In this document: piece after piece, positions 1 to 7,330 of the stretch
How positions within the stretch are numbered: the stretch's first letter is position 1
Layout: each line of letters starts with the position of its first letter
NCBI RefSeq assembly: GCF_003236395.1
Contig: NZ_POUD01000079.1
Span: forward strand, 1 to 32,887
DNA: 32,887 bases
DNA from: Nonomuraea aridisoli
Lineage (GTDB): Bacteria; Actinomycetota; Actinomycetes; Streptosporangiales; Streptosporangiaceae
Direction: 5' to 3'
Program-made: the position numbers and the translations under genes
Notes under the pieces: generated by a model
What the model was told of the DNA's origin: nothing
What the model saw: the letters and a program-made list of their open reading frames with translations, nothing else
Databases searched by the model: none

Positions 1-237
1 GCCCCGGTGGCCCCTGCCACACTTGTGCCCGCGGTTGTGGTGCGTAAGGAACGGAAGGAAGTGGCTGAAGTTGTTGTCGTCGTCGAAGACGTCGTCGCCG
101 AAGTCGTCGTTCATGACGACGGGAAGGCCGGTGGCCGGCGTAGCGGCGGTGGCGGTGCTGGCACCGCCGGCGACCAGGGCGCCGGTCATGCCGGTGCCGA
201 TGGCGATTCCTGCGATAAGACTCTTGAGCTTGGGCAT
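1..237 (-). CDS. Small secreted Asp/His-rich protein (C-terminus beyond window)
   Basis: The frame is open from an ATG at 237 to the window edge, so only the first 79 residues are seen. The N-terminus MPKLKSLIAGIAIGTGM is a short basic stretch followed by a hydrophobic Gly/Ala-rich segment ending in Ala/Thr (about residues 20-34), typical of a Sec signal peptide. The visible mature part is unusual: an Asp-rich patch (about residues 43-56) followed by a His/Gly/Arg-rich segment with one Cys (about residues 60-79). An RBS-like GGGGGA lies just upstream of the start. I do not recognise a family. An acidic-then-histidine composition could bind metal or act as a cell-surface peptide, but that is inference. 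Confidence is good that it is coding and exported, low on role. Confidence 0.6.
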   Translation of the reverse strand, partial: MPKLKSLIAGIAIGTGMTGALVAGGASTATAATPATGLPVVMNDDFGDDVFDDDNNFSHFLPFLTHHNRGHKCGRGHRG

Positions 238-287
238 TGCGTTTTCCCCCTAAAGGATCGATTGCCCCGTTCTCGACGTTTCCGGGT

Positions 288-301
288 ACCTGTAACCAGG
301 T
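288..301. repeat. Short inverted repeat upstream of secreted-protein gene
   Basis: ACCTG-TAAC-CAGGT is a perfect 5-bp inverted repeat with a 4-nt centre, lying about 50 bp upstream of the start codon at 237. It could be an operator or lie in the 5' leader. The short arms make chance occurrence possible. Confidence 0.3.
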
Positions 302-422
302 TTTGGACGGCTACGGTGAGTCATCCGGTGGATGTCATTTCCGGGGCTGTGACCCAGCAAACGGGGATCACTCTATTTTGCAGTACATTAAGAGTCTTAT
401 TGCTTGGCTTAAAGATCTATCT

Positions 423-441
423 CATGAAATGACATGAAATG
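423..441. repeat. Tandem CATGAAATG direct repeat with internal palindrome
   Basis: CATGAAATG occurs at 423-431 and again at 433-441, spaced 10 bp (one helical turn). The second copy is inside GACAT-GAA-ATGTC (431-443), a perfect 5-bp inverted repeat. It sits in an AT-rich island in otherwise GC-rich DNA about 190 bp upstream of the secreted-protein gene, where an activator or repressor site would be reasonable. Confidence 0.4.
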
Positions 442-758
442 TCCGATTCGAGCGGAAATGCGCAACGGCTCCAGGAGGTGCGGGCAGCCTCGGTCGACCG
501 GCCTCTCGAATCCACGACTGAAAAGGCGAAACCGCGGCGCCCCGTGCGTACTGCTCCGAGAATGCGAAAGCGCGCGGATGCGTTACGGCGCCGATTTTCC
601 CCGCCCCCGCGCGCGAGAATCGCGCGACTTGTCGTCAAAGGGTACGGCGGCGTTCGCCATTTGACCGGAGATGCGCCAGGCCGGCCGCTCCGGAGAAATG
701 CCTTCCGCAAAAGTGCGGCCCCCGCCGACGGTCGATTCGCCGGCCTGGGCCGCTCATT

Positions 759-792
759 ACGGTGAGTGCCGGAGTCGTCACGGTGGGTGCCG
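759..792. repeat. Direct repeat of 13 bp, 21-bp spacing
   Basis: ACGGTGAGTGCCG (759-771) and ACGGTGGGTGCCG (780-792) differ at one base and are spaced 21 bp, two helical turns apart. They lie in the gene-poor region. Either a protein-binding pair or a small tandem duplication would explain them. Confidence 0.35.
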
Positions 793-932
793 CTGGAGAC
801 ATGCTTTCCGACCCTGGTTGCCATAAACGGCATACGACAGGTTTTGCCGCGATCAGGACGTGTCAAGAGATCGCTTAGACCCCTATGTCGCGATATACAC
901 CGCTGCATCCGCGATGGTCAGCCGGACGCCGT

Positions 933-958
933 GGGTGCGCCGCGCCGGCGGCGCACCC
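933..958 (-). terminator. Strong hairpin after metallophosphoesterase gene
   Basis: GGGTGCGCCGC (933-943) pairs with GCGGCGCACCC (948-958), an 11-bp GC-only-plus-one stem with a 4-nt loop, 8 bp beyond the stop codon of the minus-strand gene ending at 966. There is no clear U-run, as is common for actinobacterial hairpin terminators. Confidence 0.6.
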
Positions 959-965
959 AGCGGTG

Positions 966-1931
966 TCACCGCGCCGGCACGGTCCGCTGCTCCCAGGAGA
1001 ACACCTGCGGCGACTTCGGCTCGACGGTGACCCGCAGCCACTGGCTCGCGGTGTCGCCGAACGTCTCCAGCCGCGTCAGGTTCGGCACCCCCGCGTAGCC
1101 GGGCTCCGCCTCCTGCACGTGCTCGTCACCGTGCACCAGCATCACCGGCTTGCCGTACGCGCGAGCCCGCTCGACGATGCGCTCGCGGATCTCGGTGAAC
1201 CCGGCGGCCTGCACGGGCTCGGCCTGCAGCATGAGCAGCACGCCCGGCGCGTCGGTGCGCCGGGCGGCGTCGAAGGCGGCGTCGATCCAGTCGAGCGCGG
1301 CGGCCTTGCGCGCCTCGTACTCGGCCGTGCGCGGCTCCGGCAGGTCGCCGCCGGGCAGCTCGCTCCAGGGCGCCAGGCCGTTGGAGCTGCCGACCACGTG
1401 CACCGTGGCGAAGACGACGCCCTTCTCGGTGAAGCGCACGTTCTCGACGTAGTCGCGGTGCCTCGGGTCGGCGGCCTGGGTCTCGACCTTCATCGCCCGG
1501 CCGCCGATCGTGCGCCCGGGGACCGGATAGAAGATGCGGCGGACCGCCTCCAGTCGTTCCGTGGGAAGGAAGCCGCCCGCGGCGGCGCGGTGGCAGTCGG
1601 TCCAGTCGTTGTCGCCGGGCGTCAGCACGAACGGGTCGTCGAACGTCCGGTACAACTTCGCCGTCGCGGTCAGGTGCGCGTCGTCGCAGGAGGTGGAGCC
1701 GCTCTTCACGTCTCCCGCGTGCAGGACGAGCCGGACGTCCCGGTCGGCGTCCACGTCGTCCACCAGGGCGGGGAACGCGGCCTCCTGCGCCTCGCCGTAC
1801 GGGGTGTCGCCGAGGAGCGCGAAGGTGAACGAGGGCCCGGGGCTGGACGCGGCGCCGGCCGTGCCGGGTGCGGCGATGCCGCCGGCCAGCGCCGCGGCGA
1901 TCGCCGCGGCCATGAGAAGGGGTTTACGCAT
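966..1931 (-). CDS. Secreted metallophosphoesterase-like protein
   Basis: A 321-residue protein, called from the ATG at 1931 because it directly begins a signal peptide (MRKPLLMAAAIAAALAGG, with an Ala-x-Ala-like cleavage region near residue 28); upstream in-frame codons would add an implausible basic leader. The mature domain carries calcineurin-like phosphoesterase landmarks: LLGDTPYG (Asp42), HAGDVKSG (Asp75), TPGDNDWTDC (residues 105-113, the usual GN[HD]E block) and a late HGDEHV. These would bind a dinuclear metal centre and hydrolyse phosphoesters outside the membrane. Two cysteines (about 82 and 113) could form a disulfide. The substrate is unknown. An upstream GGACAGGG may serve as a weak RBS. 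The family call is confident; catalytic activity is inferred. Confidence 0.8.
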   Translation of the reverse strand: MRKPLLMAAAIAAALAGGIAAPGTAGAASSPGPSFTFALLGDTPYGEAQEAAFPALVDDVDADRDVRLVLHAGDVKSGSTSCDDAHLTATAKLYRTFDDPFVLTPGDNDWTDCHRAAAGGFLPTERLEAVRRIFYPVPGRTIGGRAMKVETQAADPRHRDYVENVRFTEKGVVFATVHVVGSSNGLAPWSELPGGDLPEPRTAEYEARKAAALDWIDAAFDAARRTDAPGVLLMLQAEPVQAAGFTEIRERIVERARAYGKPVMLVHGDEHVQEAEPGYAGVPNLTRLETFGDTASQWLRVTVEPKSPQVFSWEQRTVPAR

Positions 1932-2170
1932 GGACGCACCCTGTCCGGCCCCGGCCATCACCCGGTGACGCGCAGCCGAAGCCCCGGGGAAGGCGTCGCG
2001 AACGACGTCGATCATGGTGGGGGGTGGCCGACGGAGACTGAGCGCGATGTCCGTAATGTCGAGGAAGATGGGGCTGTCGTACCAGGTGGGGGAATCCGAG
2101 AGTGGCCGGCGACGATGAATATCGTGTGGGAACCGGGAAGAGGCGTACACGAAGGCGAGGAGGAGGACCC

Positions 2171-3070
2171 ATGGTGGCGGAGCCGATCCCGCACTGGCCG
2201 GGACGCATGATCGGCTCGGTGCACGTGCGATCGACCCCCGAGGGCCCCGCCGAGCAGGCGGTGTTCGTGCACGGGCTGGCCGGTGCGGCGACCAACTGGA
2301 CCGACCTCATGGACGAGCTCAAGGACACCGTCCAGGGGCACGCGCTCGACCTTCCCGGCGCGGGCTTCTCGCCCGCGCCCGACGACGGCGACTATTCCGT
2401 CCCCGCCCACGCGCGGGCGGTGATCGGCCTGCTTGAGCGGACGGGCCCGGCCCACGTGTTCGGCAACTCGCTGGGCGGCGCGGTCGCCGTCCGGGTCGCG
2501 GCGAGCCGTCCCGATCTCGTGCGCACGCTCACGCTCATCTCGCCGGCGCTGCCCGACCTGATCCCGAGGTACGGCCCCGTCCGCGTGGCGGCCGCCGCCG
2601 TGCCCAAGATCGGCGAATGGGTGACGGAACACCTGCGCATGCTCCCGGTCGAGCAGCGCATCCAGGCGTCGTTCGCCATGGTCTGGGCCAACATGGAGGC
2701 CGTCCACCCCATGCGACTGAAGGACGCCATCGAGGAGCAGCGCAGGCGCGACAGCCTGCCGCACGCCGGGCACGCCATGGTCGCCTCGGCGCGCGGCATC
2801 GTGGCCGAGTACTTCCGCCGCGGCCAGGACAATCTGTGGCGGCAGGCGGAGAAGGTCGAGGCGCCCACGCTGATCATCCACGGCCGCCACGACCGCCTGG
2901 TCCGGCCGGCGATGGCCAGGAAGGCGCACCGCGCGTTCCGCCACGTCCGGCTGGTGCTGCTGCCGACTGCGGGACACGTGGCGATGATGGAGATCCCGCA
3001 GGTCGTGGCCGCTGAGGCACGCCGTCTGATCGGTGAGACACGATTGGGGAATGCCCCACTGCCCGGCTAG
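2171..3070 (+). CDS. Alpha/beta hydrolase
   Basis: A 299-residue cytosolic alpha/beta-hydrolase-fold protein. The start at ATG 2171 follows a good RBS (GGAGGA about 5 bp upstream); an in-frame GTG at 2102 would add a basic 23-residue leader with no conserved character and is rejected. Visible elements are the oxyanion region VHGLAGAATNW, the nucleophile elbow GNSLGG (Ser100), the acid in HGRHDRLV (Asp241) and the catalytic His in AGHVAMME (His269). The whole fold is present with a cap insertion around residues 130-215. The substrate cannot be read from sequence; the family includes esterases, haloperoxidase-like and C-C bond hydrolases. It ends 44 bp before moeZ on the same strand and could be cotranscribed with it. 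Confidence 0.85.
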   Translation: MVAEPIPHWPGRMIGSVHVRSTPEGPAEQAVFVHGLAGAATNWTDLMDELKDTVQGHALDLPGAGFSPAPDDGDYSVPAHARAVIGLLERTGPAHVFGNSLGGAVAVRVAASRPDLVRTLTLISPALPDLIPRYGPVRVAAAAVPKIGEWVTEHLRMLPVEQRIQASFAMVWANMEAVHPMRLKDAIEEQRRRDSLPHAGHAMVASARGIVAEYFRRGQDNLWRQAEKVEAPTLIIHGRHDRLVRPAMARKAHRAFRHVRLVLLPTAGHVAMMEIPQVVAAEARRLIGETRLGNAPLPG

Positions 3071-3073
3071 GTT
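3044..3073 (+). promoter_or_regulatory. Possible moeZ promoter
   Basis: TTGGGG (3044-3049) and TAGGTT (3068-3073) are spaced 18 bp and resemble -35 and TANNNT -10 boxes, giving a predicted leader of about 35 nt before the GTG at 3115. The -10 overlaps the stop codon of the preceding hydrolase. The -35 match is only partial. Confidence 0.3.
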
Positions 3074-3114
3074 TCTAATGGAGATAAGACCCCCTGAAAA
3101 CGGGAGCGTAGAAA

Positions 3115-4296
3115 GTGTCGTTGCCACCGCTGGTCGAGCCGGCTCCAGAGCTGACCGTCGACGAAGTGCGCCGCTACTCGCGCCACCTGATCATTCCCGA
3201 CGTGGGCATGGCGGGGCAGAAGCGGCTGAAGAACGCCAAGGTGCTGTGTGTCGGCGCCGGGGGCCTGGGCTCGCCCGCGCTGATGTATCTCGCGGCGGCG
3301 GGCGTCGGCACCCTCGGCATCATCGACTTCGACGTCGTCGATGAGTCCAACCTGCAGCGCCAGATCATCCACGGTCAGTCCGACGTGGGCAGGCTGAAGG
3401 CCGAGAGCGCCGCCGCGTCGGTCCGCGAGATCAACCCGTACGTCGAGGTCGTGCTCCACAACACGGCGCTGACCACCGAGAACGTCATGGAGATCTTCTC
3501 GGGTTACGACCTCATCGTCGACGGCACCGACAACTTCGCCACGCGTTACATGGTGAACGACGCCGCGGTGCTGCTCGGCAAGCCGTACGTCTGGGGTTCG
3601 ATCTACCGCTTCGACGGTCAGGCGAGCGTCTTCTGGGCCGAGCACGGTCCCTGCTACCGCTGCCTCTACCCCGAGCCCCCGCCTCCCGGCATGGTGCCGT
3701 CGTGCGCCGAGGGCGGCGTGCTCGGCGTGTTGTGCGCGTCGATCGGCTCCATCCAGGTCAACGAGGCCATCAAGCTGCTGACCGGCATCGGCGACCCGCT
3801 GGTCGGCCGGCTGATGATCTACGACGCCCTGGAGATGAAGTACCGCGACGTCAAGGTCCGCAAGGACCCCGAGTGCGTGCTGTGCGGCAAGAACCCGACG
3901 GTCACCGAGCTGCTCGATGACTACGAGGCGTTCTGCGGCGCGATCTCCGACGAGGCCGCCGAGGCCGCCACCGGCTCCACGATCACCGCGCAGGAGCTCA
4001 AGGCCATGCAGGACCGCGGCGACGAGATCTTCCTCGTCGACGTCCGCGAGCCCAACGAGTACGAGATCGTCAGCATCCCGGGCGCCACGCTGATCCCGAA
4101 GGGCGAGTTCCTCAACGGCTCGGCCCTGGAGAGGCTGCCCCAGGACAAGAAGATCGTGCTCCACTGCAAGTCGGGCGCCCGCTCGGCCGAGGCCCTCGCG
4201 GTCGTCAAGAACGCCGGCTTCTCCGACGCCGTCCACGTGGGCGGCGGCGTGCTGAGCTGGGTCAAGACCGTGGATCCGAGCCTGCCCTCCTACTGA
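3115..4296 (+). CDS. moeZ: MoeZ/MoeB: sulfur-carrier adenylyltransferase-sulfurtransferase
   Basis: A 393-residue fusion of an E1-like ThiF/MoeB adenylyltransferase and a C-terminal rhodanese domain. The nucleotide-binding loop GAGGLGS is at residues 47-53. Two zinc CxxC pairs are visible (CYRC at 180-183 and CVLC at 254-257) and the crossover-type cysteine lies in PSCAEGG (Cys197). The rhodanese active-site loop is CKSGARS with Cys351. The family adenylates the C-terminal Gly-Gly of small sulfur carriers (MoaD, CysO, ThiS and others) and transfers sulfur as thiocarboxylate, feeding molybdopterin, thioamide and cysteine synthesis. All key residues are present. The GTG start at 3115 has a GGGAG-type RBS. 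Placement near adnAB, nudC, uvrD2 and whiB7 matches other actinobacteria. Confidence 0.95.
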   Translation: MSLPPLVEPAPELTVDEVRRYSRHLIIPDVGMAGQKRLKNAKVLCVGAGGLGSPALMYLAAAGVGTLGIIDFDVVDESNLQRQIIHGQSDVGRLKAESAAASVREINPYVEVVLHNTALTTENVMEIFSGYDLIVDGTDNFATRYMVNDAAVLLGKPYVWGSIYRFDGQASVFWAEHGPCYRCLYPEPPPPGMVPSCAEGGVLGVLCASIGSIQVNEAIKLLTGIGDPLVGRLMIYDALEMKYRDVKVRKDPECVLCGKNPTVTELLDDYEAFCGAISDEAAEAATGSTITAQELKAMQDRGDEIFLVDVREPNEYEIVSIPGATLIPKGEFLNGSALERLPQDKKIVLHCKSGARSAEALAVVKNAGFSDAVHVGGGVLSWVKTVDPSLPSY

Positions 4297-4299
4297 CGC

Positions 4300-4324
4300 G
4301 GATCGGGGGATGCGCCCCTGATCC
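4300..4324 (+). terminator. Hairpin after moeZ
   Basis: GGATCGGGGG (4300-4309) pairs with CCCCTGATCC (4315-4324) through a 10-bp stem containing one G-T pair and a 5-nt loop, starting 3 bp after the moeZ stop. A second small inverted repeat, CCTCAG (4323-4328) with CTGAGG (4341-4346), follows and shares bases with it. No U-run is present. Confidence 0.5.
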
Positions 4325-4423
4325 TCAGGGAAAATCTGCGCTGAGGGACTGCCGCCGGGGTCTTGCGGGAAGCACGACGGGCGGCGGTCAGATGAGCAGG
4401 TTCCTTGTCAGGGGGTCAGACCG

Positions 4424-5143
4424 GTGAGATCCGCCCGCCCGTGGCCCACGCTCGTGGCGGCCTCCGCGCTGACGCTGGTCTGCGCGGTGGCCGCCGGAGT
4501 CGCGGGCAGCGCGGCGGGCACCGAGCTCACCCGCGGCCCGAGCACGGCCGAGCTGCACGCGGCGGCCGAGCGCGAGATCGCCGCCCGCTGGCGCACCTGG
4601 CCCGCGGGCCGCATCTTCCCCGCCACGCTGCCGTACTCGGCCGAGCAGGGCGGGCGCGAACGCGCCGGCCGGATCGGCATCTCGCCGCGCACCTCGTGCG
4701 CCGACTCCGTGGACGCCGCGGCGGCCAGGGCGCTGCGCCGGGCCGGGTGCCGGGGCGTGCTGCGGGCCACCTACATCGACGCGCTGCGCGGCGTGCTCGT
4801 CACCATCGGCGTGGTGGCGCTCCCCGACGAGCTGAGCGCCGTCCGCGCCAAGGCCGCCTTCGCCACGGGCGACAGGCCCACGCCCGGCCTGCGGCCGCTC
4901 GCCTTCCCCGGCACGGTCGCCGACCGGTTCACCGCCGACGTCCGCCAGTCGGGGTCGGTACGCCAGGCGGGGCCGTACCTCGTGCTGACCACGGCGGGTC
5001 AGGTGGACGGGCGGCCGGCGGACGCGGCGGGCGAGCCGCGGCCCGCGATCTTCGCCTTCGGCACCGAGATCGCCGAACGGGTCCTCAGCGAGCTCAGCAC
5101 ACCGCGGATGCCCGACTGCGCCTCGCGGGAGTGGCGGTGCTGA
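4424..5143 (+). CDS. Membrane-anchored four-cysteine protein, module 1
   Basis: A 239-residue protein with a GTG start and a G-rich RBS. The N-terminus is a signal peptide or single membrane anchor (hydrophobic residues about 9-32). The extracellular part shares a clear pattern with the protein at 6425-7330: EIAxRWxxWPA near the start of the domain, VGIxPxTxCA-like block (here GISPRTSCA, Cys92), GCRxLLRATYID-like block (Cys109), LxxAFPGTVxxRF, GPYxVxxTxG, and two C-terminal cysteines (232 and 239), the last being the final residue. Conserved spacing suggests two disulfides. I do not know the family. It overlaps the downstream protease gene by 7 bp, so the two are translationally coupled and probably act together, perhaps as partner, chaperone or inhibitor of the protease (inference). 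Confidence 0.8.
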   Translation: MRSARPWPTLVAASALTLVCAVAAGVAGSAAGTELTRGPSTAELHAAAEREIAARWRTWPAGRIFPATLPYSAEQGGRERAGRIGISPRTSCADSVDAAAARALRRAGCRGVLRATYIDALRGVLVTIGVVALPDELSAVRAKAAFATGDRPTPGLRPLAFPGTVADRFTADVRQSGSVRQAGPYLVLTTAGQVDGRPADAAGEPRPAIFAFGTEIAERVLSELSTPRMPDCASREWRC

Positions 5144-6348
5144 ACCGGTTCGGGGTGGGCGTCGCGCTGGCGGGCGCGCTGCTGTTCACGGCGCCGCCCG
5201 CGCAGGCCGACGACGTACGCGGCGGGCAGCGGGCGGTGATCAAGACGCTGCGGCTCACCGAGGCGTGGCGGGTCAGCAAGGGCTCCGGGGTGACGGTGGC
5301 CGTGCTCGACTCGGGGGTCGATCCGCGCCACCGCGACCTGGCCGGCTCGGTACGCGTCGGTAAAGATTTCACCGAGGGCGCAAATCCGCCCGGCACGAGT
5401 CCGAGCAGGTTGCACGGCACGTACATGGCCTCGCTGATCGCCGGGCACGGTCACGGGCCTGGAGGAAAACGGGGGATCATCGGCGTCGCGCCCGAAGCGG
5501 ACGTACTGTCGGTAAGGGTCATCCTGGAGGACGAGGAGCCCGGGTTCCGGGAGTTCAACTCCGACGAGCGCTTCGAGAACGTGGTGGCCCGGGGCATCCG
5601 CTACGCGGTCGACGAGGGAGCAGACGTCATCAACATGTCGATCTCCAAGCAGCTGGCGACCCGGGAGGAGCGTGCGGCCATCCGCTACGCCATCTCCAGG
5701 GGCGTCGTGCTGGTCGCCGCCGCGGGCAACGAGGGCGACAGGAAGACAGACGGCGCCTTCGCCCCCTACTCCTACCCGGCCGCATTCCCCGGGGTCGTCT
5801 CGGTCGGGGCGACCGACCGGCGGCTGCGCCGGGCGACGTTCTCCAACTGGAACTCCTCGGTGCTGGTGGCCGCGCCCGGCGTGGACATCATGGGCGCCGG
5901 GCCGGGCGACGAGTACTGGGTGGGCCGCGGCACGTCGCAGGCGACCGCGCTGGTGTCGGGCGTCGCCGCCCTCATTAAGGCCAAATATCCGGATATGTCG
6001 CCGCCGTTGGTGGCGCGGGCCCTCACCGACAGCGCCACCGACCGGCCCCCCGGCGGCTACGACACCGCCACCGGCTTCGGCGTCGTCAACGCCGCCAGGG
6101 CCCTGACCGAGGCGGCCCGGCTGGCCGGCCACACCGAGGTCGCGACCGGCCCCGAGACCCACAACCCGGCTCGCCCGCTGGCCGGTGGCCGCAAGGGCCC
6201 GGTCACGGTCGTCGTGCGCGACGACCGGCTCGTCACGGTCTACACGGCGATCTCCGCCGCGGCGGGCGTCGGCGCGCTGGCCTCGCTGTCCGTCATCTTC
6301 GTCCTGGTCAGACGGGTACGGCGGGAGCAGATGTCACAAGACGCATGA
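5137..6348 (+). CDS. Mycosin-like subtilisin-family (S8) serine protease, module 1
   Basis: A 403-residue S8 protease with N-terminal signal peptide (residues about 1-24, ending AQA-DD) and a C-terminal transmembrane helix (about residues 369-391) followed by a basic tail, the architecture of mycosins (MycP). The triad is intact: Asp58 in VLDSGVD, His93 in LHGTYMA, Ser267 in GTSQATA, with oxyanion Asn198 in AAGNEGD. The GTG at 5137 is chosen over GTG 5131 because GGGAG sits 5 bp upstream and because the paralogue starts at the identical overlap. Mycosins are normally encoded within type VII secretion loci, but no EccB/C/D/E or WXG100 gene lies in this window, so a role tied to ESX secretion is not supported locally. 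It likely works on the outer membrane face with its upstream partner. Confidence 0.9.
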   Translation: MLNRFGVGVALAGALLFTAPPAQADDVRGGQRAVIKTLRLTEAWRVSKGSGVTVAVLDSGVDPRHRDLAGSVRVGKDFTEGANPPGTSPSRLHGTYMASLIAGHGHGPGGKRGIIGVAPEADVLSVRVILEDEEPGFREFNSDERFENVVARGIRYAVDEGADVINMSISKQLATREERAAIRYAISRGVVLVAAAGNEGDRKTDGAFAPYSYPAAFPGVVSVGATDRRLRRATFSNWNSSVLVAAPGVDIMGAGPGDEYWVGRGTSQATALVSGVAALIKAKYPDMSPPLVARALTDSATDRPPGGYDTATGFGVVNAARALTEAARLAGHTEVATGPETHNPARPLAGGRKGPVTVVVRDDRLVTVYTAISAAAGVGALASLSVIFVLVRRVRREQMSQDA

Positions 6349-6380
6349 TCCGCCTATCAAGGGGGACGAAATAGACAACT

Positions 6381-6396
6381 TCCCACATGAGTGGGA
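6381..6396. repeat. Inverted repeat between the two subtilase modules
   Basis: TCCCAC-ATGA-GTGGGA is a perfect 6-bp inverted repeat with a 4-nt loop, 33 bp after the first protease stop and about 29 bp before the start of the next gene. It could be a weak terminator or an operator for module 2. Confidence 0.4.
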
Positions 6397-6424
6397 GCGA
6401 CGAAGACGCGGGAACGAGGCGGTG

Positions 6425-7330
6425 GTGAAGAACCGTAGGACGACCACAGGGGGTCTACCGCGCGCCGGGGGAGGATCCGCCCAGCAACGGCGGAACCCGC
6501 TCGGCGCCGCAACCGGCCGCCGGCCGCGGGTGCGCACGTGGCCGGCGGTCGACTCCCGTGCTCGCACGGCCTCCCGGCAGCGTGCCGAGGTCACCTCCCT
6601 GCAGCAGGGTGTTCGCTACCGCCGCATGTTCGTGGCCCTGCTCAGCGTCGTCATCGTCGTGTCGTCCATGGTCGTGCTGCTCGGCACCGTCGGCCTGTTC
6701 GCCGAGACCCGCTCGCGCCCGCTCACCACGGCCGAGCAGGACCGCTACAAGCAGGAGGAGATCGCCCGGCGCTGGCAGGCCTGGCCCGCCACGGGCGTCT
6801 TCCCCGAAGAGGTGAAGTACTTCGGGCTCGACCGCGCCCAGCAGTACGCCCGCCGCGTCGGCATCGCCCCCGAGACCGAGTGCGCCAAGGGCGTGGACGC
6901 CCCCGTGGCCGGCATCCTGCGCGAGCACGGCTGCCGGACGCTGCTGCGGGCGACGTACATCGACCAGACGGCCTCGTTCGTCTTCACGATCGGGGTGGCC
7001 GTGCTGGAGGACGAGGAGTCCAGGGTCTCGGCGACCGACGAGCTCACCCAGGACGACCGGGTGGGCGTGCTGCCGGTCGCCTTCCCCGGCACGGTGACCG
7101 AGCGCTTCGGCCCCGACCAGCGCCAGCGCACCAGCTGGGTGGGCGCGGGGCCGTACATCGTCTTCTCCACGGGCGGTTACGCCGACGGGCGCACCCGCGC
7201 CGCGATCCCACCGGAGGAGATTCTGCACAGCGAGCTGTGGCCGGCCGCCAAGTCCATCGGCAACCAGATCGCCTACTTCCTCGCGGACCCGCCGAAGGTG
7301 CCGCCCTGCACTCAGGGGAACGTGTGCTGA
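6425..7330 (+). CDS. Membrane-anchored four-cysteine protein, module 2
   Basis: A 301-residue paralogue of the protein at 4424-5143. The GTG at 6425 is preferred since GAGG lies 5 bp upstream; GTG 6422 is possible. Unlike its paralogue it has a long basic, presumably cytoplasmic tail (residues 1-67) before one transmembrane helix (about 68-92). The exported domain repeats the shared blocks: EEIARRWQAWPA, VGIAPETECA (Cys153), HGCRTLLRATYID (Cys170), PVAFPGTVTERF, GAGPYIVFSTGG and cysteines 295 and 301, with Cys301 as the last residue. Function is unknown. Strict 7-bp overlap with the downstream protease gene and co-duplication with a protease argue for a functional pair. The N-terminal tail may interact with cytoplasmic partners (inference). 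Confidence 0.8.
   Translation: MKNRRTTTGGLPRAGGGSAQQRRNPLGAATGRRPRVRTWPAVDSRARTASRQRAEVTSLQQGVRYRRMFVALLSVVIVVSSMVVLLGTVGLFAETRSRPLTTAEQDRYKQEEIARRWQAWPATGVFPEEVKYFGLDRAQQYARRVGIAPETECAKGVDAPVAGILREHGCRTLLRATYIDQTASFVFTIGVAVLEDEESRVSATDELTQDDRVGVLPVAFPGTVTERFGPDQRQRTSWVGAGPYIVFSTGGYADGRTRAAIPPEEILHSELWPAAKSIGNQIAYFLADPPKVPPCTQGNVC

Larger units (their letters stand above)
238..965. other. Long intergenic region without a convincing gene
   Basis: About 730 bases lie between the start of the small secreted protein and the end of the metallophosphoesterase. The part from about 340 to 445 is clearly AT-richer than its surroundings and is likely the promoter region of the secreted-protein gene on the minus strand. 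Open frames here (plus 439-765, minus 417-908) lack recognisable domains and show weak third-position GC bias, so I do not call them. The stretch holds a short palindrome, two sets of direct repeats and a strong hairpin, each listed separately. Confidence 0.5.

Noticed and set aside
439..765. Plus-strand open frame of 108 codons
   Set aside because: Basic low-information translation, atypical codons and no RBS-supported, family-like start.
417..908. Minus-strand open frame of 163 codons
   Set aside because: No domain, poor third-position GC pattern, crosses repeats and a likely promoter region.
2102..2170. Earlier GTG start for the alpha/beta hydrolase
   Set aside because: Adds a basic leader and lacks the strong RBS found before ATG 2171.
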